Source: Melastoma dodecandrum (lineage: Eukaryota > Streptophyta > Magnoliopsida > Myrtales > Melastomataceae). From it: a stretch of DNA of 64,000 nt. Below, in pieces: positions 1 to 11,662 of this stretch; position 1 is the first letter of the stretch; each line of letters opens with the position of its first letter. A program made the translations under genes and the position numbers. The DNA is taken from the NCBI GenBank assembly GCA_029817715.1, contig JARUPY010000607.1, forward strand, positions 5,890,001-5,954,000, read 5' to 3'. A model generated the notes under the pieces. That model saw only the letters and a program-made list of their open reading frames with translations. It did no database searches and had not been told where the DNA came from.

Positions 1-2274
1 TGAAATTATTAAAAGAATATTCATGACTACAAAAAAACCAAGTACCATAAGTTTGATTATTAGGTTAGTTGCAAAAAAGAAAAAAATTTTAAATTATCCG
101 TAGAAATATATTTCTCTAATGACTTCAACCCTCATCGTTCGCTTAGATTCATTGTTCGTAATACAATATAGGATTGGGAGTTGACACAATCATGGAGAAA
201 TGTTTATCATTCAAGTTAAGATCTATTATATTTTAGAAATTAAGTAAAAGATTAATTCCGTGATGAAGCATGATGCACTAAATTAATCGAGATGTCTGTG
301 AGATGCAGAAATTGAATTACATAGTAATTGACTCAATGAGGTTTTAGTTCATTACCAATTTTCTATTACGTTTGATGACTAAAAATTGTTTACAGATGGT
401 TACCTTAATCCGTATATGGATGTACATTATTTGTATATCGAACCTAGATGGTCCCTTACAGTAGCACATCGATACAGACATTATTTGTTTAATTCTAATA
501 AATATTAAAATTAAAATATATGAGTTTCAGAATTAGAATTTGTTTGATTATTAATGTATTATATTAAATATCGAACGGTTAAGTACGATAAAAGTTTATA
601 ATATATACATTTGACAAAAGCGGTATCTGTCATTAAAGAAATCTAACTTATGAATATCATAAAATCAAAAGATTTCAATAGAAGTACGGAAGAAAATTAA
701 AATTTCAATCTCAATGAAAATTGAAAACATATATTTACATCCAACCGAAAGAAAAATATATGAAGCTTTTGATTAAACTTTACAAAGAATTTCAAGGGCT
801 GCACCAGGAAGGAATTTGAAATGCTCGTGTCGCGTGTGTGTAGATATCGTTAGAGGAGTCACGTTTGAGACTCTAAAAGATAGTCACATCAAAATGTTTG
901 TAAACGTTTCAGGATTACATTATATGAGTTATTTAATGTATTTTGCTATTTAATTTATATGTATCACATTGATCTGAAACCGCGTTTCCGCACAGTTTAT
1001 TCGAAATGAGATTTCATTATGCCTGATGGAAACTCAACAGTAATAGCATAGCTATTTTGTGATCGTATTGTATAAATCGATGTTTTACATTTATATAAGT
1101 TTTAAAAGTTTAAACAATAAATTTCATCATTTATTTCATTCGGCCTAATATGTGGATGAATGAGTTTTGAGTTATTAGAGAATTCATACGATGAATGTGT
1201 TAATATATATAATTTTAAATTCTCGAAACTAACAGCAAGCCAAGAAATTGAGGTTTGTTAATTTATTTATTGGAACTTTTATTGTTTACTATTAGAAATA
1301 AAGACGCTGAGTTTTGAAAGTGAAAATACTGAAGGATTATAATATGTCATGAACGAAATTGACGTTGAGACTAGGTCTTTAATATAAAAGGATAAAATAT
1401 ATATATAAATTTGAGCATCCGAGTCCAAATTAAGTAAGAATTCAAAATTAATAAAATTATTTGGGTTACCCTTTATGAACATAATATAATTTGGTCACAA
1501 AGAAGGGTTGACCCACATCGGAATTTATAAATTATTGTTCGTTGCAGACTCAACAAAGATAATTTTGGTGAGACAATTAAATTAAAATCCCCTCAATGCA
1601 TTAAGTCAAGTTTTATATGCCCTTCGTTAATGATAATCAAAATAGTTGATGTAGTTCGTGATGGGTACAACTCTGTTGTTTACTTTCGTTAATATAATTT
1701 TAGTTTTCATAATTTATTAATTGGTCGACGTAATTCAAATTAATTGATTCGTTAGCTCAGCTAAGGTCAATTGATTTGTTGAGCGAGGGATTTTAGAAAT
1801 TATAAACATAAGTTAAGTATACCGATGGTCACATATTTTTATGACTGGCAAGGAGTGCATACTTAATGAGTATAGTGAGTAGGGACATATCAGTTGTGTG
1901 CATATTATACGATTTTAGTATTCGTTCCCACTAGTAATTATTATCAACTATTCCCAAACCTATGGCGGGGGCTATTAGGTTTGAATAAAATTGTGGGAGG
2001 TTATGAAAGTTTTTTATTAGTATTCACAAATAGTGATCTTTATTTTTTTGATGTAGATGTCAACTAATAGCTGCAAAGTATTTTTTTAAAATAAAATATA
2101 CACTATTGGCCAAAATTACCTGGTTTAGTATAAAACTCTCAAGATTGTACTGAAACAAGAAAGAAAGCTTCATGTGCCAGATTGTGAGCTACCGATTGTG
2201 TCTAATGTAGAAATATCTGAAACATAAGGCTGTTTCAAATGCATTGTTGGTTAAACAAACAAGGAATGAGCGCA
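1..2274. other. AT-rich intergenic DNA, no gene seen
   Basis: Only short chance reading frames occur on either strand and none shows a recognisable domain. The composition is strongly AT-rich with many TA runs. I see no repeat longer than a few tens of bases and no RNA gene. It is probably decayed non-coding or transposon-derived sequence. Confidence 0.6.
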
Positions 2275-2637
2275 TGGAAGTTCAACCCCATGTCCAAACT
2301 TAAGCTGAAGATCAATCCTGGCTGAAGCCCAAATTCAAGCCGGAGCTCATGATCAAGCCTACAAACATGGGATGTCATCCAACAAAGGTGTGGTTAGCTA
2401 CAATTCAAGGATAGACAGTAAAGACGAAAGAAAATGACTGAATGCATCAGAATATTGTTTGATGAACCATTATAAAGGCATTATACAAAATGAGTGTGAA
2501 TTAAAAATATTTTTCTAGAAAATTTTATATGATTCTCTTCCTCCTTCTTCGCTTCCATCGTCGTCTTCTTCTCCTCTTCATCCTCCTTCTCCTTCTTCTT
2601 CTGGAGCATAATCAATTCTTTTCTTCCTAGTTCTTCA
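2275..2637 (+). repeat. 5' LTR of Copia remnant 1
   Basis: This block matches 4440-4820 through the shared stretch that begins near TGTCCAAACTTAAGCT and continues through AACATGGGATGTCATC, a pyrimidine-rich CTTCTTCTCCTCTTC tract and a final CA. It ends directly at the primer-binding site. The left edge is approximate. Confidence 0.7.
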
Positions 2638-2650
2638 TGGTATCAGAGCT
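2638..2650 (+). promoter_or_regulatory. Primer-binding site (initiator Met-tRNA type)
   Basis: TGGTATCAGAGCT follows the LTR terminal CA directly. It is the standard complement of the 3' end of initiator methionine tRNA used by Copia elements and fixes the + orientation. Confidence 0.8.
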
Positions 2651-2714
2651 TATAGCCTAACAACCTCAAATTGCACTCAATTTCGGGAAGGAACTTTGAA
2701 ATGATGTAAAGTAA

Positions 2715-3970
2715 GGCCGGTGGCTAAAGGATTCTAACAAACCCCCGGAATCGATTATAAAGAGACATTCAGCCCATTTATCAGATGTCAGACTATCAAG
2801 GTTGTATTATGCCTTGTTGTGAAGTTTGTATGGGTAGTTAAACAGCTTGATATTCATAATGTGTTTCTAAATGGTGATCTACTTGAAATCATACTTTTGG
2901 AGCAACCACCAGTGGGGATAGATACCATGAGATCATCACATGTATGTATACTTAATAAGGCTCTCTATGGATTAAGGTAGAGTCTACAGGCTGGTATATG
3001 AAGTTTAGTGGTTGTCTTCTTCTTTGGGTTTTCACTAATTCTATAGTTGACCCTTCTATGTTCTATAGTGTATGTGGATGATATTGTGATAACTAAATTA
3101 CACTGTGCATGCATAATAAACCTATTACCTAGATTACACCGCGAGTTTGCATTGAAGGACATAGGCGACTTATTTCCTGGATTTCAAATGACTAGGTAAC
3201 GTAACCATCTACACTATGTCAAGAGAAGTATATACAAGATTTGCTCACATAACATGTATGATTGAGTATAAACCTATATCACCTATGGTTTCAACAAGTG
3301 TCAAAGTAAGAGGAAGAACTACTTATGGACCTAACTATCTATAGAAGTCTAGTGGGGGCAATGCAGTATTGTAAAAATATGAGACCACATATTAGCTTGT
3401 TGTAAACAAAGCATGTCAATATTTGCATCAACTTACAAATGTTCATCTCCAGGCAGTGAAAAGAATCCTAAGGTGAGCAAGTAACATAGTCTAACCTTAA
3501 GAGCATGGGATTCATTACTTATTTCTTGTTTTACATATGCGGATTGGGCTAGTTGCTTGAATGTCAAGAAAAGCACTAGATCCGATTGAACATTTCTAGG
3601 TCCTAACCTAGTATCCCGGTCATCTCAAAAGCAAATAGAAGTATCCAAATGTAGTACTAAAGCTGAATACAGAGCTTTAGCAGATGAGGTGGCTGAAGTT
3701 ACCTAACTCCATAAGCTACTTTAGGAACTACAACTTTCTAAGACCCTTGCTCATGTCCTGTTTTATGATTACCTGAGCACCATTCAGCTCGCGAATCTCA
3801 TTCTGCATGCTAGAATAAAACACGTGGAGATTGATTACCATTTGGTGAGAGGAAAGGTATTAGATGGTAAGTTGGAGATCCAACATGTTACCTCTAAAGA
3901 ATATGTGGCATATCCATTGACAAAGGTCCTCTACATCAGTTTGCCACTTGCAAAACCAAACTCACTGTAA
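2715..3970 (+). pseudogene. Copia reverse transcriptase/RNase H remnant
   Basis: Translating across several frames gives Copia RT signatures: a QLDIHNVFLNGDL block near 2848-2882, ALYGLR near 2960-2975 and YVDDIV near 3070-3085. A Copia RNase H block reading AEYRALA lies near 3665-3685 and a KVLYISLP-like tail near 3925-3945, close to the 3' LTR. In-frame stops and small indels are frequent and no frame stays open over a domain. There is no sign of gag or integrase between the primer site and RT, so this is an internally deleted copy that decayed further after insertion. Confidence 0.75.
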
Positions 3971-4439
3971 TTGCAAGGCCTAGCTATTTAGGATAGATAA
4001 TAGTAAAGATTTGAAAAACGGTAAGGATGTTCTGATTGGAAAAAAAGGGGAGTGGATTTGAGGTTGGAAATAAAGTGGAACATGGATATGAAGTTGGAGA
4101 ACACCAACCTGAGGTAGGAGAAGCACAAAAGGAAGGGCATATATGTGATCTTGAAGCCAAAGAGAGGAAAAGGGAAGTATATGAGGTTAAAAACCATATA
4201 TTGGAGGTCGGATAAGAGGAAAGTAGATCTAAGGTTGAAGATGATAAATTGAAGGTTGAATGGGAGAACATATATGAAATCTGAAAACCAACAAGAGGAG
4301 GAAGGAAAAATGATCCGAGAAAAGGAAACGTAGAGACACGACAACATAGAGACATTTGTAGAGATTTATGTTTTCGTGTTTGAAGAAATAGAGAGGTAGT
4401 GGTTGAAAAAGAAAGTGGCCGATTTGAAAACTTTTCTCA

Positions 4440-4820
4440 GGCTTAAAACCCATGTCCAAACTTAAGCTTAATAAGATCAATCTTAGCTTAAGCCCAAGTT
4501 CAAGCTGGAGCTAAAGATCAAGCCCACAAACATGGGATGTCATCAAACATAAGTGTGGTTAGTTACAATTCAAAGGTCGGGCAACAAGGACGGAAGAAAC
4601 TAACAAAATACATCTATTAGATGAACCACTGTAAAGGCATTGTACAAAATGAATGCATATTAAAAATATTTTTACGGAGAATTTTATTCGGATTAAAAAT
4701 ATTTTCATGGAAAATTTTACTCGATTCTCTTCTTTCTACATATCTTCCTTCTTCGCCTTCTTCTTCTCCTCTTCCTGCTCCTTCTTGAGCATAATCAACT
4801 CCTCGCCTCCTAGTGTTTCA
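4440..4820 (+). repeat. 3' LTR of Copia remnant 1
   Basis: This is the counterpart of 2275-2637, ending in TTTCA where the first copy ends in CTTCA. An A-plus-G tract near 4040-4052 could be a polypurine tract, which would put the true LTR start nearer 4052 with 4052-4440 lost from the left copy. That alternative is unresolved. Confidence 0.6.
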
Positions 4821-5835
4821 TATTTTGATGAAACTCTGACGGAGAAGCCATCCTGTATCACATTGGAGATGGTCACTTGAAGGATTTACACATCATGTAT
4901 TCAAGTTCTCAAAACAGAGGCACCAATAGAGGATTGCTTGTTTGCATACTGTGATTACTTCAACCTACTCCCACTCCCTCAAGTAGATTCGGTGATTCCT
5001 AATTATAGGGGGGTACGGTGGTGATTATGGGCCTATGCACTTGGGCCTACGACCCATTACAGGTGGAAAAGAAAGAAAATCGGGAGGTTTGTACCTCCCT
5101 CATGTATCTAAGGCCCTCCGGGATAACTTTACACTGGCCGGGCTCGTCAGTTGGAGCTGCTTTCAAGACGTGCTTCCACCACGATTTATTCCCCACGCGC
5201 CTCCAGTCTTGTGCACCGCCTTCGAGATTCGTCTTGTCGAATACACAAAATAATGCTCAAATATTCATGCAATGAAAACCAAAAATATTAGAAAATTCTA
5301 ATTTTAAGACGTGTCAAAGAATTAGAATTATAAAGATTTATTTATTTATTATTATTTTTAGATAAATAAGGACGTCGACAAAGTGAATTCTTGCAAAGTG
5401 TTTGTTAAAAAGATACATGAGTTTCTAAAGTTTTGAAATTTTAAAACAAAAATTTTCGCAAGACATTTGAAAATGCATTCAAAATTATATTGAAATCCAA
5501 CTATCAATAATAATAGATGGGTAAGTCAAACAACAAAAAAATCATAAATAAGTTACTAATCAAAATTGAACATTCAGACGGACACACGGGGACTAAATTG
5601 ACATTTATTAAAACATTCACACGACATGGAATAAATTGACACTACATTTGGACACTCACGCGCACAGACTTGAATTGGATGTTTTCTTATATTATTTAGG
5701 CCGCTTTATCAAAAATATCCCCATATTTACAGAGTTTTCAAATCTACCCTAAGGTTTAGAAAATATCTCTCCGTATCCAGAACTTAGACCTAGTTTCAAA
5801 AATATCCATTAAAGTCTCAAGGTCAGATTTTCTGA
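4821..5835. other. Unclassified spacer before the pararetrovirus
   Basis: No gene is recognisable. The block 5000-5250 is more GC-rich than its surroundings and resembles transposon LTR sequence, but I found no partner copy in the window. 5280-5830 is AT-rich. The left integration junction of the pararetrovirus must lie somewhere upstream of 5836; I cannot place it. Confidence 0.5.
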
Positions 5836-7623
5836 ATGGCTGGAGAAGGAAAATCTTCGGGAAATCCTTCTGGGACTCCATCAAGATTGGAGTTCGTTCC
5901 AGAGGCTAGATTGTCTCATTTTTGAGTTAGCAAGAGTATAAATGATATTTTAACTCAGCTAACCATTCAGGGGAGCAATGAAAGTCTAGAAAGCCGAAAC
6001 CAAATGGCAAAGGAAGTAGGCTCCATTGTAAACACAATGTTAGACGCTCTGGAAAGAGAAAGAGGTTTAAAAAGGCCTGAAGCCGAGGCGACCTCTGGAC
6101 TGAAAAGTACAACAGGAAAACCAGTCGAAAGATTGAATTTGGGAGGAAGAAATTCCAAGCAGAATCAAGGCAAGAGTGTGGATGAGATGTATAGAGAGTC
6201 AGTAGCTCATTTCATCTTAGACTCACAAAAGCGAAATGCAAACTTGAACTCCCAGAGTGGGGAGTTGGCAAAAGACCTAAGGAAAGCCTTAGGTCTGGCA
6301 GAAGATACTCCAGTTCATTTAGACAACAGAACGTTCAACGAACTGGTAACTGCGAAGAGGGAAATTTACAGGCCCGATTATCCTCATCGGACTAAACAAG
6401 AGTTTGTCCCAAGGGATAATGTTTTAAAGCCAATAATAACCCCTGGTGCTTTTCTGGACATTGATTGTGAAAAGCACGTATCTGAAAAGATAGATGAGTG
6501 GTTATCACTTATTCGGATGACGGCATCTGCAGGAGGAGTACCTCCTGGGGCAGTCTACGAATTATGTGTAGCAGCCCTCATGGGTACAGCGCAAAAATAC
6601 TGGAAAACCTTAGTGGCGCATACAGACATTAAGGAAAAGATAGATCAAGCGCTGACGGTTGATGGATTGGCAATAATCGCTGATGCCCTGAAACGTGAGT
6701 TCTGTGGTTTCTCATTATCCACTGAAACGGTGGAAAAGGAGCAGTCATTGACCGCTCTAGTTAAACTACAAATCTGTGATATGTGCTGGTTTGATAGCTA
6801 CGTGTGTGAATTCCAGAAGTATTATTACAATCTGGATGTAGTATCACAACAGTTCATATTAGGAACCTTTTTTGCAAAACTTCCCGAACCTTGGCCGGAA
6901 GTTGCGCAAAAGGCCTATGAATTACTTCTGAGTGAGGAAAAGATTGTCTCCGGACTCGGATGTAAAATTCAGGCGGTGAAGTACGCAATGCATAAAGCAT
7001 GTACTGAGCTCCAGGTGAAAGAGGCAGCTAAGAAGCCGCCTTACCTGAACAAGAGCTGTTGTTCTCAGATAGAGTATGTGCCTGGAAGATACGGATGCGA
7101 TACTCGCAGTAATCCAGGAGACTCTCTGAAGAGAAGGAACTTTCCTCGTAAGAGGAAGTTTGTTGGGTACAACAAAAGGAAAGTTTGGCGCAAGAAGGAC
7201 GTCCAGCGTAAGCAAAGGGGAGGTCCTGCTTTCAAACCAAGAAGGTTTGTAAGGAGAAGGGATAACCTGAAGGATAAAGATAGGATAGATGCTTTCAAAA
7301 GAAAGCATGGCAGAGAGCCTAAATGTCCTAAAGGAAAACCTTTGAGCAGTTGTAATTGCTGCTGGTTTTGTGGATCAAAAGACCACAAAGCGGATAGTTG
7401 TCTAAAGAAGAACCAAAGGAGAGAAAGACTCCGTATGGTCTTCTTGAATAACAGGAGTCATGAGGAAGAAGTCCTTGCTTATGAACCAATTGATGAGCAA
7501 GATATTTTCGACTTAGACTCGGAAGTAGAGTCGATATATGAGATAGTGTCAGATTATGATACAGACTCAGAAGATGACTCTGATCTCTGGAAAATGCATC
7601 TGTTCATGATGAGGGAAGAGTAA
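5836..7623 (+). pseudogene. Pararetroviral coat protein, one premature stop
   Basis: The product would be a capsid protein. An ATG at 5836 opens a frame that hits TGA at 5923-5925 (codon 30) and then continues in the same frame to the TAA at 7621-7623. The longest uninterrupted part starts at the internal ATG at 6004 (539 codons). Counting from 6004, a Lys/Arg-rich stretch (about residues 375-430) precedes a CX2CX4HX4C zinc knuckle (C453, C456, H461, C466), then an acidic Glu/Asp-rich C-terminus. Basic region, knuckle and acidic tail are typical of caulimovirid coat proteins. The homologous region at 48.88-50.1 kb aligns through the same upstream segment and carries a sense codon where this copy has TGA. 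That supports 5836 as the ancestral start. Confidence 0.8.
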
Positions 7624-7641
7624 AACGGAGATGGTGATGAG

Positions 7642-10600
7642 ATGGTTCCATTGGAAGCATTGAATCAGGTACTGGAAGAAACCCACCAGTACGAAGATCC
7701 ATCCCAGTCAATCCTGGAATGGAGGTTGCCAAATGTCAATGCAAGAGAAATTTATGAAGTATCGAGATTTAGGTTTCGATCTACCATAGATATCTCACAG
7801 ACAGAGGCGACGGCACAAGTCACGAGCACCGAGCTTGAGACTTTGGATATCCCACTCTTAAATGTACAACGCATAAGAGATACCATGCGTAGTACGAGAG
7901 GTGTATATAACTATATACACATTGGGTTGATCCAGATAGGATTAGTCCCGCTGTTTCATTTAACGGCGGATAGTCCTGTGGTAGCAGCAGTGATCGATAA
8001 ACGTTGGCGAGAGTTTAGAGATCAGCTGATATCAGGTGTACAGGCCAACCTAGCACATGGCCCTGTATGGTTCCAAGTCCATCCAAACTTTATGATGGCT
8101 TTGAACGATCGCTGTTTGGGGACTTCATTGACCTTAAGAATCAAGTCGATGAATATGGATCGTATGAATCCCCAGGCCAAGTATTTGGCGTATCACACTA
8201 GGGTAATTTACCGATTGGTAAATACCACTAGTCCTGGTGTGAGGAACATCTCAAGACTTACAGAGTTGTTCGAGGAAGGTCATAGCAACTACCAACAGTT
8301 CCATAGGCGTGAGGTGAATCCATTGGAATTAACCTGGCCAAGGAGTTGGGTTATGACTGAACCTGGTAGTAGTTCTAGACCCATTAGTGCGGCAAACATC
8401 CGACAAAGGGGTAATGAAATTACTCTCATGTTAGGAGATCCGTCAAGGGTCAATGAAAGAACTGATAGGCATTTGCCTATGCTTAGCGAAAGGGCTGACA
8501 GGCATTTGCCTGTGAGGATGCCAATCCTGAGAGAGCCATTCAATAGAACGCCCTCTGACGTTTCTTCTAGAGCTAGTGATGTGGGAGAGGACATAATAGT
8601 GTCCCGACCAGCATACGCATATGCTCCACCACTAATAGAAGAAATGTCTCGAAGGTCTGTTGATTCGAGAGCCCCGTCGCAACATACGGGTAGAATCGTA
8701 GGGTATAGACAGGTATCATTACCAGTCTATGAAGACCCTGTAGATCAAACGAGAGAGGAATCCATAAGGATGTTAAGAGTTACCAATATGGAAAACTCTT
8801 TATCTGAGATTCCTGAGGTTTGTAAGGTTATTGAACAAATAGCCGAGCAAAGGTCTATACCGATAGACGATATCTGGAGGATGATAGAACCATCCCAGAA
8901 GGTACCTGAGAATATTGGGTTTAGTGTTAGGAAGGAAGACATGAGCACATATGTGGCTCTAACTTTCAAATTTCCTGGATACTATGAGTATTCTCTGGAT
9001 ACTTTGATAGACACTGGGTGTAGCATAACTTGTGCTAGACTCAATGCTCTACCAGATGAGTGGTGGGAACCACTGCAGAAACCCATCCACATGGTTAACG
9101 TCGATGGTATGGCCACAATTGTTGGGCATAAGGCAAGCAACGTGCCTGTCTTTATTGGTGGACAAAAGTTCATCATTAAGGAGATTCTTGCACATCCTTT
9201 ACTAGAGGCCGACATCATTATTGGTAACGCCTTTTTAAAGGGACAAAAGGAAAACCTTCCTTTTGTGCAGAATGCAAATGATGTTTCCATCGGTGGGGTA
9301 AAAATAAGTATTCTACAAGAGCCTAGACTTCGGTTAAAATTTGGCTTTTATCCGGTAAAACGGACAGAATACTGTGGTGATATCCCATGTGAAAGAGCTT
9401 TCAGAGTGCGAGCTCAACGTGGTGATATACGGTTGGATGAGAACGATTCATGGGAACAAACCCTGTTTTCTCCAACGAATACCAGAAGTTCTAACTGGTA
9501 TGACGACTTGTTTCCAAAACAAGAAGTGTGTATGGCTGTCAAGTTAACAGGAACGAAATGGGATAAGTTCCTAATAAAACTAGCCGATAATTTTAGTGAA
9601 GATCCACTAAAGTTATGGACTCGAAATGGCCTAAAGGCTAGATTAGAGTTGAAAGATCCCGGAACCATTATAAGAGCCAGAAACATTACGTATACGGCTG
9701 AGATGGTTGAGGAGTTTGACAAACAAATTCCTGAGTTGCTTGGGAAAGGCTTGATTAGGGACAGTTACAGTCCACATTCTAGTCCTGCCTTTATGGTTAT
9801 TAATCATGCCGAGCAGGTGCGAGGAAAAGCACGAATGGTTATAGATTATCGTCAGCTTAACAAAGCTACAAAAGACGATGGCTATAAGATTCCCACTGCG
9901 GGAGATTTAATTGATAGGATAAGTCTGAGCCAACCAAAGTTCTTCTCTAAATTTGACTTGAAAAGTGGATACTGGCAAGTCAAGATGGAGGAAGAATCGG
10001 TTCCTCTAACTGCCTTCAATGCTCCGCAAGGAATGTTTGAATGGCTGGTTATGCCATTCGGTCTGAAGAATGCTCCAGGCGTATTTCAGCGCAAAATGGA
10101 TAATGCTTTCAAGCAAGTCCGAAAATTCTGTGCAGTCTATATTGACGATGTGCTAATCTACAGTCAGACTGAAGATGAACACATGAGACACCTTGATGAG
10201 GTGACTGATGTCTTCCGGCGAGAGGGCATGATTCTATCAGAGAAAAAGATAGAATGGTGTAAGGAATCAGTTAATTTTCTAGGCAAGGAGATTGAGCAGG
10301 GAAAAATTAAACTGCAAAATCATATTGCTGAGAAAATAATTAATTTTCCTGACAGACTTGAGGATAGAAAGCAAGTCCAGAGATTCTGTGGATGCGCTAA
10401 CTATGCAAGAAAGTTTGTGAAAGATCTTTCCAGAGATTTAAGTAGGATTGCGAAGAAAACCTCTTCTACAAATCCTTGGAAATGGGAAGATGAAGACACT
10501 CAATCCATTAGAAGGATTAAAGCAAAGGTAAAAGATTTACCACAACTAGCTTTACCTTCTGACAAAGACGAGTTAGTCTTGGAAGTTGATGCTTCTGAAG

Positions 10601-11049
10601 AATATTGGGGAGCAGTCCTCAAAATTAGAGGACGAAAACCAGAACCGGTGTGTAAATACTGGTCGGGAAGCTTCAAGGGGTACGAACTAAGATACCCGAT
10701 ACATGAAAAAGAGGTATTGGCCTTAAAAAATGGAATAAAGGCCTTTTACATCTTTTTGGCACCGAAAGAATTTTTAGTGCGCTCTGACTCGACCTATGTA
10801 AAAAGGTTTATGAGTCTGAACCTTAAGGAAGCTAGACAAACTAGACTCTTAAGGTTGCAGGAACAATTGAGCTATTATAAATATGAGGTCGAATACATTA
10901 AGTCCGACCACAACCTAATAGCTGACTCTCTCTCTAGAGAACTTGCAAACACCTCTCTTTCTAAAAACTCTGCAGATGGATCCTGCTGCAAAGAGAAAGA
11001 TATGCTGGGGATGCAAGAAGGAGGGACACTCCCGAAAGGTATGTCCTAA
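7642..11049 (+). CDS. Pararetroviral polyprotein: movement protein, aspartic protease, RT, RNase H
   Basis: This is an open frame of 1135 codons starting 18 nt after the coat-protein stop. About residues 55-215 resemble the 30K-type movement protein of Caulimoviridae. An aspartic protease follows with D-T-G at residues 457-459. The RT domain (about 680-870) has conserved FDLKSGYWQ and MPFGLKNAP blocks and YIDD at 833-836. RNase H starts around the catalytic Asp983 (EVDAS context). Movement protein and polymerase sit in one frame, whereas many caulimovirids encode them separately. The 3' end overlaps the zinc-knuckle ORF by 74 nt in another frame. No stop or frameshift is seen, which is unusual for an integrated copy whose neighbouring ORFs are all broken. 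Expression is unproven. Confidence 0.85.
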   Translation: MVPLEALNQVLEETHQYEDPSQSILEWRLPNVNAREIYEVSRFRFRSTIDISQTEATAQVTSTELETLDIPLLNVQRIRDTMRSTRGVYNYIHIGLIQIGLVPLFHLTADSPVVAAVIDKRWREFRDQLISGVQANLAHGPVWFQVHPNFMMALNDRCLGTSLTLRIKSMNMDRMNPQAKYLAYHTRVIYRLVNTTSPGVRNISRLTELFEEGHSNYQQFHRREVNPLELTWPRSWVMTEPGSSSRPISAANIRQRGNEITLMLGDPSRVNERTDRHLPMLSERADRHLPVRMPILREPFNRTPSDVSSRASDVGEDIIVSRPAYAYAPPLIEEMSRRSVDSRAPSQHTGRIVGYRQVSLPVYEDPVDQTREESIRMLRVTNMENSLSEIPEVCKVIEQIAEQRSIPIDDIWRMIEPSQKVPENIGFSVRKEDMSTYVALTFKFPGYYEYSLDTLIDTGCSITCARLNALPDEWWEPLQKPIHMVNVDGMATIVGHKASNVPVFIGGQKFIIKEILAHPLLEADIIIGNAFLKGQKENLPFVQNANDVSIGGVKISILQEPRLRLKFGFYPVKRTEYCGDIPCERAFRVRAQRGDIRLDENDSWEQTLFSPTNTRSSNWYDDLFPKQEVCMAVKLTGTKWDKFLIKLADNFSEDPLKLWTRNGLKARLELKDPGTIIRARNITYTAEMVEEFDKQIPELLGKGLIRDSYSPHSSPAFMVINHAEQVRGKARMVIDYRQLNKATKDDGYKIPTAGDLIDRISLSQPKFFSKFDLKSGYWQVKMEEESVPLTAFNAPQGMFEWLVMPFGLKNAPGVFQRKMDNAFKQVRKFCAVYIDDVLIYSQTEDEHMRHLDEVTDVFRREGMILSEKKIEWCKESVNFLGKEIEQGKIKLQNHIAEKIINFPDRLEDRKQVQRFCGCANYARKFVKDLSRDLSRIAKKTSSTNPWKWEDEDTQSIRRIKAKVKDLPQLALPSDKDELVLEVDASEEYWGAVLKIRGRKPEPVCKYWSGSFKGYELRYPIHEKEVLALKNGIKAFYIFLAPKEFLVRSDSTYVKRFMSLNLKEARQTRLLRLQEQLSYYKYEVEYIKSDHNLIADSLSRELANTSLSKNSADGSCCKEKDMLGMQEGGTLPKGMS

Positions 11050-11638
11050 CAAGGGAGAAAGTGAGCATAGTGATGCTGGTTCCGTTTCAGGAACGAAGGC
11101 GGCAGTGCTCTGCTGGCAGTGAAAGCAACTAGGACATCGTTCTTACGAATGTCCCAAGAAGCTGAAAACTGCGGATTCCCAGAAAGGGAAGGCTGAACTT
11201 ACGGAGAAAGCAAAAGCTGACTCCGAGGGTAAGGCGAAACCAGATCTCTAGAAGGAGATGGCTAATCCCAAGGAGGCTGAGGCCAGATCTAAGGGATAGG
11301 CGAAAGAATCCCAGAAGGGGATGGCTGAATCCAAGGGAAAGGTAATAACCAATCCCAAGGAGAAGGCAAAAATTTCCCAGGAGGGGAAGACAGATCTGAA
11401 GGAGAAGGGTAACACCAACTCTGAAAGAGATGTGAAGAAAGATCTTCAAAAGAAGATGACAGATCTGAAGGAGGAAAGCTCCAGAAGAGATGTGAAAATG
11501 GCAGATCTGAAAGACAAGGCAAAAGCCAAGTCAGAGGAGAAGGCCAGGAAGAAGAGGAAAGCCAAGAGGCTTGGGTCTTCTGGTCCAAAAGGGGATGATT
11601 CTGCAAAGGATGGTCCTAAGAAGGACGGAAAGGTTTAA
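10976..11638 (+). pseudogene. Twin zinc-knuckle, Lys-rich ORF with three in-frame stops
   Basis: An ATG at 10976, inside the end of the polymerase ORF, opens a 220-codon frame interrupted at 11120 (TGA), 11249 (TAG) and 11297 (TAG). The first knuckle is intact (C10, C13, H18, C23). The second reads C46, then a stop at the exact place of its second Cys (codon 49), then H54 and C59. The rest is a hydrophilic Lys/Glu-rich repeat region in which short units with KGK, LKEK and DLK motifs recur, ending at TAA 11636. The spacing of residues around the stop shows that it arose inside a real CCHC motif. I know no caulimovirid protein with this layout; nucleic-acid binding is inferred from the knuckles and charge only. 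It could also be a gag-like N-terminus of the next ORF. Confidence 0.65.
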
Positions 11639-11662
11639 GAACCTTGGTGGTCTCCATTGACC

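Larger units (their letters stand above)
2275..4820 (+). mobile_element. Decayed Ty1/Copia LTR retrotransposon (remnant 1)
   Basis: Two similar sequences (about 2275-2637 and 4440-4820) flank a region that starts with a Met-tRNA primer site and then holds Copia reverse transcriptase and RNase H fragments. The coding part jumps almost directly from the primer site into RT, so gag, protease and integrase are missing. Many stops and frame changes are present. The right LTR carries an indel relative to the left, in the region with repeated AAAAATATTTT-like blocks, which suggests an old insertion. The left edge is approximate because similarity between the two LTRs fades near 2275-2290. Confidence 0.75.

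Noticed and set aside
11120..11122. Programmed readthrough or selenocysteine at the stop in the second zinc knuckle
   Set aside because: Two further stops follow in the same frame and higher plants do not use selenocysteine at TGA. Simple mutation is enough.
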